From contig JAFFSR010000237.1 in assembly GCA_017163975.1 (NCBI GenBank), positions 7,006,001 through 7,070,000 on the forward strand: DNA of 64,000 nucleotides, given 5' to 3'. Below the pieces are notes generated by a model, which saw nothing but the letters and a program-made list of their open reading frames with translations, did not search any database and was not told the DNA's origin. Source of the stretch: Anastatus disparis. Taxonomy: Eukaryota > Arthropoda > Insecta > Hymenoptera > Eupelmidae. Of this stretch, positions 28,225 through 40,600 are shown in pieces (the first letter of the stretch is position 1; each line of letters opens with the position of its first letter). A program made the translations under genes and the position numbers.

Positions 28225-31200
28225 GTGTAAAAAAAAATATTTTTTTGTTTCAAAAATATTACTAAATACGCTGTTCATTAAAAGATTATTTTTTTTAAAG
28301 TGGAAATTTTTTAAAAGATCACAAAATGAATAAAATCTTCATCTATTATCCATTTAAAAAATACAGAATGGTTTCTAATAAATTTAGCTAGCCGACGGAT
28401 GACTTCTTAATTAATTATAATTAAAAAAAATGCTATCGTAATGAAAATATAGCGAGACTAAAATCATACATTGTTAACCAAAAGGTAGTACAATAAATGA
28501 TTTTTGTCCCTCAGGTTTGGCGTTTGAAAAAAGCGACACTAGGGACCGAAGTCAAAACACTTGCACTACCATAGTTAACATACTATTTGTTCATACAGAA
28601 GGAATCAAATTTAATTTAATTTTATATTAGTTTATAAATGAAAAATATAAAAATTAGAATTAAAAAAATATACAAATAAAGATATAAATATAAAAATAGG
28701 AATAAAAATATTCTTAGGTTTTTATTAATATAATTTTTTATAGTACGTTTAATTTCCCTTCTCCGTGCTAAGTAAACAGATTGATGAAACATTTATTGAA
28801 ATTAAAGCTATATACTTAATTCACAGTAAGTGAAATTCTTTTATAAGAGAGGAAAAACACGATGGTTTTTGTGAAAAGCTATTTTTTCTTTTTTAGGTAG
28901 AAATGAGCTATTTCAGTCTTTATAAATAGATAATAAAATTTTAAATTTTATGCCTTTAGTATGAAAAAATAATATGTATTAGATTTTATGTCCTCGTAGG
29001 CCGTATTCGTGTCAGTATGTAAAGAGGATGCTAAATTTGTATTGGCATCCCATATGTCTCAGACGCGCTCCTCGACTTATTGCAAGAATTATATGTCTTC
29101 CTGAGACATATTGAGTCTCAATATGTCTCAGGAGAAATCAATATGGCATCACCGATCCTACTATGTTTCGTTCCATATGTCAAAGAGCAATCATATTGAA
29201 CGTAGGTTAGTGAAAAAAAATGACTCGTGCTTCGACAACAGCTATACTCATTACAAAATGTCAATCTAAGAAACAAAAGAAAAAATCAATAGAACTAAAA
29301 TTTAATTTTAAAAGTATTCAAAAAAAGATTAATATTTTCAACTAATAAGTTATATTTCCTCATACGGCCTACTTCGGACATAAAATCATCTATGTCCTTT
29401 GGCCATTTATTCAGGTGGAATCTGAATCTCGAACAATGTTTGCCGCTTGAGCAGAAATCTACCTCGGGCGCGCTTCGCGCGCCCTCGGCAATTTCAGCTC
29501 AAGCGACAAACATTGTCCTCGATTCATATTCCACCTGAATATGGCCAAAGGACATATATAACTAATATAATTTCTAAAATCTTACTTGTAATTTAGAGTT
29601 TACAACTGATTCTCTATCATTCTCTCGTCCCATTTTACACGTTCCAGACTGATGATAAATTGTAAGAGTGTAAGTTCTAAGAGCACATTCCCAATATTCA
29701 TCTGTATCGAATTGATAGTTGTAGCAAAATGAGGGTAAGGGAACTCGGTAAAGCTCAGAACCATATTTTTGGAATGTTTTAGTTTTACTTAATTTTAGTA
29801 TTAAGCGAATTCCTTCAATAAGTATTTTGACATCATATGGATCATTTAAATAATTAGCGTACAGTTTTGGTTTATCATTTGGATTTTTACTGCCCAAGAG
29901 TAGCTTTCCTCGACTTTTAGGATTTGTTATCATAGGAAGCACAAACCAAGAACTGTGATTAAACTTATCAGCATATAATTTATTTCTGTATTCTTCAGCT
30001 ATATTAAAAATTTCAGAAAATAATGTACTTTTCATTCCGGAACCTGGAGCAAACAACAATTCAATATCTGGCTGATAAATGCCGTTATTTGAAGATTTTG
30101 AATTATTAAAATCAAAATAAGTTAAAGCTTCATAACCAACTCCTAATGCCAATGTTCCATTTCTATGATTTATGTAATCTTTTATATCAGGATTCTTAGG
30201 ATCGAGAATATTTGAATCCTTATAAGTTGCTGAGTCATTAACTTTAAAAATCATTCCACCAAATCCAATATGGTCCATTAAATTTTCACCAACTGGAGCA
30301 TCTTTAATAACAGGAATACCTAAGTCTAGTAAATGTTGTGTCGGTCTTATTCCCGATAACATTAAAATTTGTGGTGAATTAATTGCTCCTGCACATAAAA
30401 TAATCTCCTTTTTAGCTTTAACTTCAATAATTTTATTAGATTTGAAAAATTGTACACCGTAGGCTTCTTTCGTTTTTTCATTGATTAATATTTTATTTAC
30501 ATGACTTCTCTTTGTAACATATAAATTCTTTCTATTTTTGGCAGGATAAAGATATGCTCTATTGGTACTCCATCTTTCTCCATTTATGATTGTTGATTGA
30601 AAATATGATACACCCATTTGTTGATGACCATTGTAATCATTTAGCAAAATACCTAATTCTTCATTAGCTTTGATATAAGCCTTTCCGAATTCCGAGTGAT
30701 ATGGCTGACTTGTAATATACAATGGCCCGTTGTTATTATGAATCGAAGGATCAGAAGGAACATCGTTGACTTGATAATTTTCTAATTTTTTAAAATACTT
30801 TAACATATTTTTATACTCCCAAGATTTATCATCGGTTATATTTGCCCATTCATTGAAATCATTCTTATTACCCCTTGTAGCAAGCATAAAATTTAAAACT
30901 GAACTTCCACCCATTACTTTTCCTCTTGGCCATGCACATCTTCTATTCGTAAATCCAAGGCAATATTTATCGGATGGTTCTGTTTGATAGTTCCAATTTA
31001 TTTCATCACTGAATTCTAAGCCTCCTGCTAAAAAAGGAACATCCATAATTGGATATTCTTTAGAACCAGCTTCAATTAAGAGAACATTAAATTTTTTAAT
31101 TTCACTTAGTCGCGAAGCAATCACTGCACCAGCACTACCAGCACCGATAATAACAAAATCATATTCACTGTTATTTTCGGGAGTTATATCTGGAAGTTCA

Positions 31201-34200
31201 TCATCATATGATGGTAAACTATCATTAAACTTTAGTTCACCTTTATATAAATCTTCTATGTTTTGACGTAAAGATTTTTCTGTTCCTACATAGCTATTCA
31301 TACAGTTTATACCTATAAATATTGTGCAAAATAATGAAATTAATTTCAATCCTACTTGGATTTCTAATGAACTAGAATCAACACTCATTTTTTTTAGTTA
31401 TACACTGTTTTTCTAGAAATTATTATTGTCACACCAAGCACTGGCTTTACTTCTATATGCAACTGTTTCGAAAGTACTATCTATATATACGATGTAACTA
31501 ATTGTGTTAAATTTATCAACAGCTCATTATTTATTTAGGTGTTAGACATAAGAAAACTTTATTATCATAAAAAGAAGCAAGTCAATATTGCATCACAATG
31601 ACACAATAAGACGAAACCGAGTGACCAATATAATGGATATACTCTTCAGCGGACAATGCCATACTAAATTCGAAAGCCTTATTAACGTTTTTATAATTTT
31701 CTTTGATAACAGTTTAATCTAATCATCATGACTCTTATATCTAATTAAAGTAAAGGTTTTTTTATTCCAAATTTCATAAATGAGCGCAATGTCGATTTCT
31801 AATTGGAAAATTATTTGTCAATCTGTACAAAGATAAAAATAGATGTTTTATGAGTTAGCAGTATAAGATGTATCACTTTTTAATTTATCAACCGATTGCA
31901 AATATTTTTTATGTATCAGGTTAATTTATCATTATTTACTCATTGCCACAAATCATGAAATAATTAAAATTTTGCCGATGTTCAAAGCACATCTTTAACG
32001 TTCTTTTTTCAATGCAATATCGAAATTTCATACAGATGATAAAAATTTAAATAATAAATAAAATCTTATCATGAAATTTTTGTTTTTTAAATTAAAAAAA
32101 GATTTAAAATGGAAATTTTATTCGTTGCTTATAATTACTTCTTATAGGTCGACATTTGATATTTATCATATTTCATCATTGTTTAAATAGTTATTTGGTT
32201 AATAAAAGCGGCGCCAATATTTGCTAAAAAACTTTCGGAATTTAATTACCTTGAAGAAAAATATGTTAAAAGTATACAAAGAGCTATCGCTTGTTTGTTT
32301 AAGTTTTAATTTTCTTTTTTAATGATTTTATCAAACAATCAGTTTTTGTTTTGATTATAATAATAATACAAGCAGAAAAATTATAATTTTGATCTTAACT
32401 TAAAAATTTCATTTTTAAATATATTGAATTATGTTATTATGCTCGCTCATTAGTAAATTTTAATTAACCGGGTATTCAATTTTTAATTAAAAGTCCGCAA
32501 CCGAGAGGGATTAATATAAAGACATTTCAGAATAAATTGAGCAAAGCGGGAGATCAACTAAAAGAGTAAGTAAAAAAAAATAAAAAGAAGAAAGTACTCT
32601 TCATCTTGCATTTAAGAAGCCGCGGTAGTCGTTTAATCTCGCTTTTCTCTTCGCTTTAAAAGAGACGTTACCGATAATCGATGGCCCCTCAACATGACTA
32701 TCTCTCTTTCTCTCTCCATCTCTTGCACCGTCTGCTTCTGGGCATTCAGGCGGCAATATAGCCACTAGCTGGTGTGCCTTCACTAATTGTCGAAGCGTTT
32801 TCAAAGCTAAAGTAACAGCTACTTTACCTTTTTCTTTATTTTTCAACTCTCGTATATACACCAGGGCTCAATTCCAAGTTCAAGATACAAGGATACGATC
32901 CACATTTATGATGGCTTCTTTTGTACACTTTTTTTTATTTCACGTGATTCAATCATGATAAATTGTTCTTTCTTCGTGCTTGGTTTATGATTCCTTATAG
33001 ATAATGATGTTATTTTATGTTAAGTTTAATTGTGGTAAAAAAAACATGGCGTTTTATTAATTATTCTTATTATTTAAATTACGAGTATAGCAATAACCTC
33101 ATTAACTTTACGTAGTAAACAACTTATGTGGTGTACTGAAAATGTCGATGTTTATCGTTCAGCCATGTATTAATAATTATTCAGTCACGTCAACAATAAT
33201 TCTGTGTATGTCCTTGGCTAAATTTAATGTTTAATTTTATCAATAATATTTAGGTGATGCGTAATGCAATAAATTTAAACAAAATCAACTTTAAACTTGC
33301 ATTAATAAACATTAGTAAATCTGTTTTTCAATTTTAAATTTATTATTGGTTTAAAATATTGCTTATAATTAGGATGCATAAATTACAATGATTATTAATA
33401 TTAAGTGTTTACAAATACGTATTTTAAGAGGTAATGCATAAATAACGACCGGCACGCAATTTATTTCAAACGAAAAAATGAAAATAACTTTTTTTTAAAT
33501 CTTCTAATTCATTTCGTTCTTAACGAATAAAATAAAGTACCCTGTCTCATTACAAATCTTCAATTCTACCATTACAAGAATAATTCACCATATCGATTTC
33601 CTCATTACTTTTCATTTTCATAGTCCTCATCGATCCCACCTATTCCCACATTCAATCTACCCTCATCTAATACTTATCACCCGTAGCTCATCTTTAATTT
33701 TTTACCAAAATTATTTCATCATATTTTGCTCATAAATATAAACGATAGCGTGAGTCTCAACCATGCATTATCATATACGTTTCTTTTAGCCATAAGATAA
33801 AGTAAAAAACAAAACAAAAGCAGTATACGAACGTAATCATATGTATACGGTATTCTACTTGTATGTTTTAGTCGCCGACGCAACAGGAGGTGTTATCCGC
33901 CCTGAAGAAACGCTTGGAGCAAACCAGTGTGCCCCTTTTCCCACGACACCGGCTTCGTATGCTTTCTAAACTGGCAGAAGGAGCATTTGGATCGGTATGT
34001 ATATATACACGTGTGCATAAAAAAGTAAACACTATTTTGTAGCTTACCTGTAGAGCTTTTATTGATTTATGAATGTTGATGAATAGGAAAAAATTTACAT
34101 GAGTGTTTGCACTTGATTTGCAACGATAATGTTAAGTAGAAACTGAAAATTCAATTATGAAATTAAGGATAGGATCGATTTATAGCTTATTGTTGTAAAT

Positions 34201-34572
34201 AATTATGCAATTGTTATTTGATTAACGTACAATTACAATAGAACATGAATTCGTTTCTCGTGATAAGAAAATGTAATTTGAATAAGCAACGTTAAAACAA
34301 TGTTTTTTTGTTATTCTATTAAAAATTAATAAAACTAACGAGTGCTTAATTAGTTTGTAACTAGTTTCGAATTGTGAAAAGTTTTAAAGATATGAAAGTT
34401 TTTTTAAAATCCTTCTTCTTTTTTTTTCTTCGAGTGTAGTAAGTTTTTTAATTATCTTTTGCGACCGTAAATTTTTACTAATATTGCGCAATCGATAAGA
34501 CGTAAAAGTTGAGTTTATGCTTATGCACTACAAAATTATTGTCGAGCGTATATCGTAATGCTCGGAAAAAAG

Positions 34573-34626
<54 letters not shown>

Positions 34627-37600
34627 TTTTATATTTGTCTTTATGACATCATTTTTACGATCTTTTACAACTTGATATATTAATATCAAGAAAACTTATT
34701 TATTACTTTGTAATAAACTTTATTTTAATTTTACTTTTTAAAGAAATTGCTAGTTTTGCCAATATTTTTTTATATTATGCACTGAAATTATTGACATTCT
34801 TAATTGTAAAATTAAAATTTTTATTTTAAATTTAAAAAAATCTTAAAAATAATTACAACTTTTATCCATTGAATTGCCTATCTGGAAGTTTATACTTGAA
34901 ACAAATAATAAAAGAGAAAAGAACATTTTAATATAGTAAATGTAGTTTATTTTTCAGCATTACTGTAAACACAAGTAAATGCACCCTCTTAAATTCTTAA
35001 AAGATTGATTCCAATTTCCGTTTTTTATCCATTATTCTCCCTTGAGAGTAATCATAAAAATAAAGCAACACAGCTTTTCTCTTTCTCTCGCGATTGACTT
35101 CACTTTCCATAAACACCCCTTTAAAAATAAAAAAAACGAGAGATATATACTTTTTTTTCTTGAAATGGTTTTAAAAAAAAAGTAAGAAATCTATTTTAAT
35201 GAAGGTCTACATTGCGGAAGCAGAGGGAATTCCAGAATACGGTACAACTGCAACCCTTGGCAAGAGGCTTGTGGCAGTCAAGTTTTTAGTGCCGGAAGCG
35301 AATGAAAAAGAAAAGTAAGTACAAAACACCAGTATTCCTTTAATTCCTTATCCTGTAAACGTTTCTTCTTTCTCTTTTTCTTTTTTCGATTATTTTTATT
35401 TATTTTTTTTATTTTTTGTTACCCTACAAATTCCACACAATAAAGCTTCTTTGTACGATTTTCAAAATATACAGTTTTCTACGCTTAAAGTTTTTATTCT
35501 TTATTTTATTTTTTCGTTGTCTTGTACGTTAAGTTGATCGATTAAATGTGTGAGAATTCGTTTACAAGTTTTATTTTTGTACGAATCGCCATGAAATGTT
35601 TTCTTTTTAGTGTAAGGAAAGTTTACTTTTTATTTTTTTTACAGTTGATTACATCAATTTATAATTATTAATTAAATAGAAATAAAACCTTGCTATACGA
35701 GGTCTATTTTTATTTATATAATACAATCATTCATAAATATCTTAATGTAATAACTTGCATGCATTATGACTTTTAATTTCACTGATCTTTTTTACTGTAA
35801 TGTAAATTTTAATTGACTTAATGGATTTTTAAAATTTAATCTTTAAAATGAAAAAATACAGCTTACCTAAAATAAAATAATATATTAATAAAGAGGAAAA
35901 AAGGTACTTTTTGAACAGCTAAGACTTGAAAAGAACTAATTAAATATAAATGTATTTCTTAAGAGACATCATAATGTTTTGTAAATATATTTTAACGATT
36001 ATTTACAAACCTTGACATTTCATCTATTTGAACAGCAAACATCCTTTTCAAAGATTCCTTCAAGTAGTTCTTTAAAAAAAGAAGGAATATAAAGAAAAAA
36101 AGACAAAAAAATTAAATACCCTTCTATCATACAATAGCAATCCGTAACATTTACAATTGTATGTCCTTAAGTGGTGGCCCGTTTACAATTCATTTTTCCA
36201 TAGCGAACAAATATCGCGATTCTTTATTTTTTTTTATTTGTGTATCCCTTTTTTTTAAGTACGCTTTCTAGTTTATTCGTTCCTATTGTCCCGCATTATA
36301 TCTATTTATAGCATCTTTCTTTTCGCTATTTCAAATCTATTCTTTTACATATTAATTCTCTTTTTATTTTATTTTATTTTTGTATTTGTATTTTTTTATC
36401 TACATCTACCTCTCCTCGTTTACCCTATTTTATCCTTTATCTTTGTTTTTTTTTTTTTAGTTTTTGAGTTTCTCTCTTTCTTTATCTGAAAGAGCTCCAC
36501 AAAAACTCTTACCGCCTATTGTTTCTCTCTTTTTCGTCTACACGTCGTCGGTACAAACTATCCTTTCGATCGAACTGATTATTGCTATATACATATAGGA
36601 ACTCGTCTAAGTTTCAATAGCTATCGGTGCCTAGACATCGCGAAAAAGCGAACGATCTATATATAGCTAAGCTACTGCTGCTGCCTACCTTCTTTGAAAA
36701 TGGCCAACGGTTATTTGCATACAATGACCAAAAAGCCTTTTTGCGTTCGAATAAAACCTTACTGTATATTGACTAAAGGATCGCTTGGTTCGCGCGGAGC
36801 ACTCTTCTTTTTTTTTATTTGGCTTTTAGTTCAGTTTCTACATGTATATATATACATCTATAAAGGTATAATAGTGGATCCATTACAAGTCTGACAAAAG
36901 CATCTTTCACCGAAAATTCGCCTTATATACTTGACTGCTATACAACTCTCTCTCTAGCTCGCTCTCTCGATTTTCTATGCAAACCCAAACGAGCGGGAAT
37001 TCTTTGGGGGATTGGTAAGTCGTTCGATATTGCTGTATGTCGTTCTTTTTTTTTCTTTTTCTTTCTTTTTTTTTTTTTTATTTTGCTGAAAGGAAGATGT
37101 TTTGTGAAGGTTCGATTCGACTCATTCAAGAAATATTAGGCTACTTTTAACGGATTCCCTTTGAGTTTTTCCATACAAAGAATTCGAAAAGTGCATTTTT
37201 GTAACTATGGTAATGAATGGTGAAGGTCGATTATTAGATTAAACTAGGTGATGGACGTAAATTGGAACGGTAATTTGCTACTTGAAAATTGTTTTGACCT
37301 AGCTTAAAAGTCCTTAGCAATATTTTTAGATACTTTTTATTTATTTTTCAATTTACCTGGACTTTTTAGACAATTGTGATATATTTTTTTTATCCAATAT
37401 ATATGTTTTCTTTTAATAATACTGAAAAATTAAACTCATAAAATCAAAATCAAGGCATAAAAATTTTAAAATATCATCCATACAAAATCTCATATCTTTA
37501 TCTATCAAAAAAGAATTTCAATTTTCTCACTGATACTTTTTCAATAAATAGATATGAGGGTGAACAAAATATGCTAATAAAAATATGGCATTAGGCTTAG

Positions 37601-40600
37601 AGATTCTTTATGGCTAAAGGTCCTTTTTTTTTTATAAATGTAGAGAAAAGTGGATAAAACTTGGTTACAGATGAGTAAAGCCCTTATGGTGTTGACACAA
37701 GATAAGAATGTTTTATGCAAAGCATTTGGTCTCTCTGATGTCGTTTGTTTTGCAAAGATATTTTACCAAAAATAACACCAGCGCGTATACTCTATTTCTT
37801 TTTCATTTACCATTTTATATGATATAATATTAAAATTTATTTTATATCCAGATCAAGATAATACCTTTTAAATTTGTTTAAATATTTTTTACGAATTAAT
37901 GTATATAAGTAATGTGAAGACTATTTTTTAAGAAACAAACTTAAATGTTGAATTTATCTTGTCGAAATTAATTTTTTAACATAAAATAATATAAATGATA
38001 TTACCAACTAATGAATATCCTTTTATAAAAAAAATATTTTAAAACGAATAAAATACTTTATTTTTAAAATAAATTATTTAATCAAATTATAAACGTGAAA
38101 TACCATTATCAAATAAAAAAATAATTATTGTTATATATTTTAAAAAGTAATAATGTAAACTTTCATGTGTTCGTAATGGAAAATATTTAATAAAATTAAT
38201 AACTTACATAAACTTACATTAAGATTTATTTTTTAAATATATTTTATTTCATATTTACAAACGATGCAACTACAACAATCATAAAGTAAATGGGAAGCCA
38301 TTCCAAAAAAGCTGAAGTATTCATCTTTGATACATGTAAAGCAATGGTTACGAAAAAGAAAAATTTCAGCGTCATGAAAAAGAAATTCATATCTCTCTCT
38401 TAATAGGCTATAATTTCGTTGAGAAAAAAGGTTTAAAAATCTAGTAACAACTGTTGCTTATTTTCTCCGAACGTTTGTGTTATATAATATGGAAACCACT
38501 TTCACGAGAAATTTAACTTTGTATCATTAAGCAGCAACAACTGTAAATGAGAATTTGTGTACTGCAAAATTTGCTTTTATTCTGAGAATTATCTTCGGTG
38601 ATGATTTTCTCCTGTTTAGGCATGATACTTTGATTCATTTCGTAAAATTGATGACTTTTATTCATTGACACATTTTATAATTTCTTAAAATTATTTGAAT
38701 TTTCTTTCCTCACAAGATTAATCATTTCACTTATATCCCAGAAAAAAATGTTTCTTCTGAATTCTCGAACCTCGTCGATATTCAAAAAATAAAGAGGCAA
38801 AATTTCCTCTCAATAATCAAAAATTAGCTTCTCAGCTTAAATCCTCCACTAAAAGTCAACATTCAATATCCTTTAACTATTAACATCAAATCACGTGTAA
38901 CAAAAAAAGAAAAAGAAAGAAGGAAAATCAGCAATAAAAGTCACTTTTGCATATACCGCAAGCTCACAGTAAAATAACCAGTCTATAAGCATATACTTTT
39001 GTAGTGTTAAAAGTAAGGTTTGCACATGCATACAGAAAGCAAAAGCTCCCGGACTTTCCAAGACGTCCAATCGATACAGCCCCTAAGAGCTTTGGTGCTG
39101 CTATGCTTTTCCCTCTTTCCCCAAGTGTGTCGACACTACTCTCCCTCTTCTCCACCCTTCTTTATCTACATCGTCGTTTTCGTTTCGTTGTGTTTTGTTT
39201 TTTTTTTTAAACATATAGCGACAACATAAGGACTTACACGCAAGAACATCATTAACAAATCGATCCTCCTATTTCTCTTTTTTTCCTTCTTTCTTCATTA
39301 CAGTACTGTAAATACAAGGTTTTTAAATGTTTCTGGAGACTCATTTGAAATATTATCGATGCTTATCGAAATGGTTGGTTAAACTTAACGGAGATGATCG
39401 GTGAGATTTTACATGGAAATTGGGTGTGCGTGTACGAAGTTGTTTCATTAGCAATAACTTTTTTGCTATGTACATACTTACTTTGGCTGAGGAAAATAAG
39501 GAAGAATTCGTAATGATGAGGAAATAGATTATGTTTAATGTTAGAGTCATTTTGATGAATGAAAGACATTTAGGATATCGGTTGTTAAAATCGACTACCT
39601 TAGATGATGGTAGACCAAAATTTCTTATGCATATTTAAAAGTGCAAATATGTTTTAGGTTTTAGAATCAAAATGATTTCTGGATATTTAAACCGTCAAAC
39701 TTTCATATTGTTTATTGGTGTTATCAAAATTCTTCCCTTTCTTATTCGTCAATTCAAATCCCAATTTCTAATGAATGATTCTCCAAATTTTCTATCCATT
39801 TATACAACCTCCTAATCAACCATTTAATTTTGTAGTATTAAAATTATTCCATCACAAATAGTATCAGTCATCAGTTTAGACCCATTTTACATAGTGTAGT
39901 CCATCCATCATAGATTAACTAGTTAACTTTTAATCATATTAAAATCCATCCACGTTGTTGCTATTGTTATCGTAGCTAATTCTCATCATCACCATCATGA
40001 ATGAACCCCAATAAATAAGTGTTAAATATTGAAATTTAAAGTACTTTGTATACTCATTACGCAAAATTGTCCAACAGATCGGTCGACTGTTGCAGGCTGG
40101 ATTTTCAACGGGACGTAAGAATCTTAGCGGCTTTGGAAGATCGCAATATTGCAAGAGTATTAGGCGCTTGCTGCCGAGAGGAACCTTATTGCGTTGTTAT
40201 GGAATACCTTGAGCACGGTGATTTATGCCAATTTCTTAAGACTCATGTCACCGCTGAGGATGCTCATTCGATGCCCATTGGTGTTAAGACTTTGAGGTAT
40301 GTAAAAAATATGATTATATTTACATAAATTTAAAGTGGTTTAAGGAGTGGTGTTGATGGTATTGGAGAATAAGAATTAAGAAAATAAGTTTAAATATTCA
40401 TAGTAATTTTATCACTTATTAATAATTAACTTGAATTTATTATATTCACATTTAAAATAAAATATAGACGTTAATTATTGTATCTTATTTGATCTTAATT
40501 GATTTTAAACATTTTTTATTTGAATTCAGTGATTATATTAAATTTACGTTTTTCTGATAATATTTATTTGTTATGTACTGAAGTTATTAGAATATTTTAT

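Larger units (their letters stand above)
33995..40095 (+). other. Ddr introns around exon 5
   Basis: Two introns, 33995-35204 and 35315-40095, interrupted only by exon 5. TA microsatellite at 34577-34621. Less AT-rich, CT-rich blocks near 36480-37090 and 38880-39250 could be regulatory, but no motif was identified. No other gene seen. Confidence 0.7.

Noticed and set aside
32601..32861. Minus-strand open frame of 86 codons
   Set aside because: Less AT-rich intronic block; Lys/Arg-rich peptide without a recognisable family or splice context.
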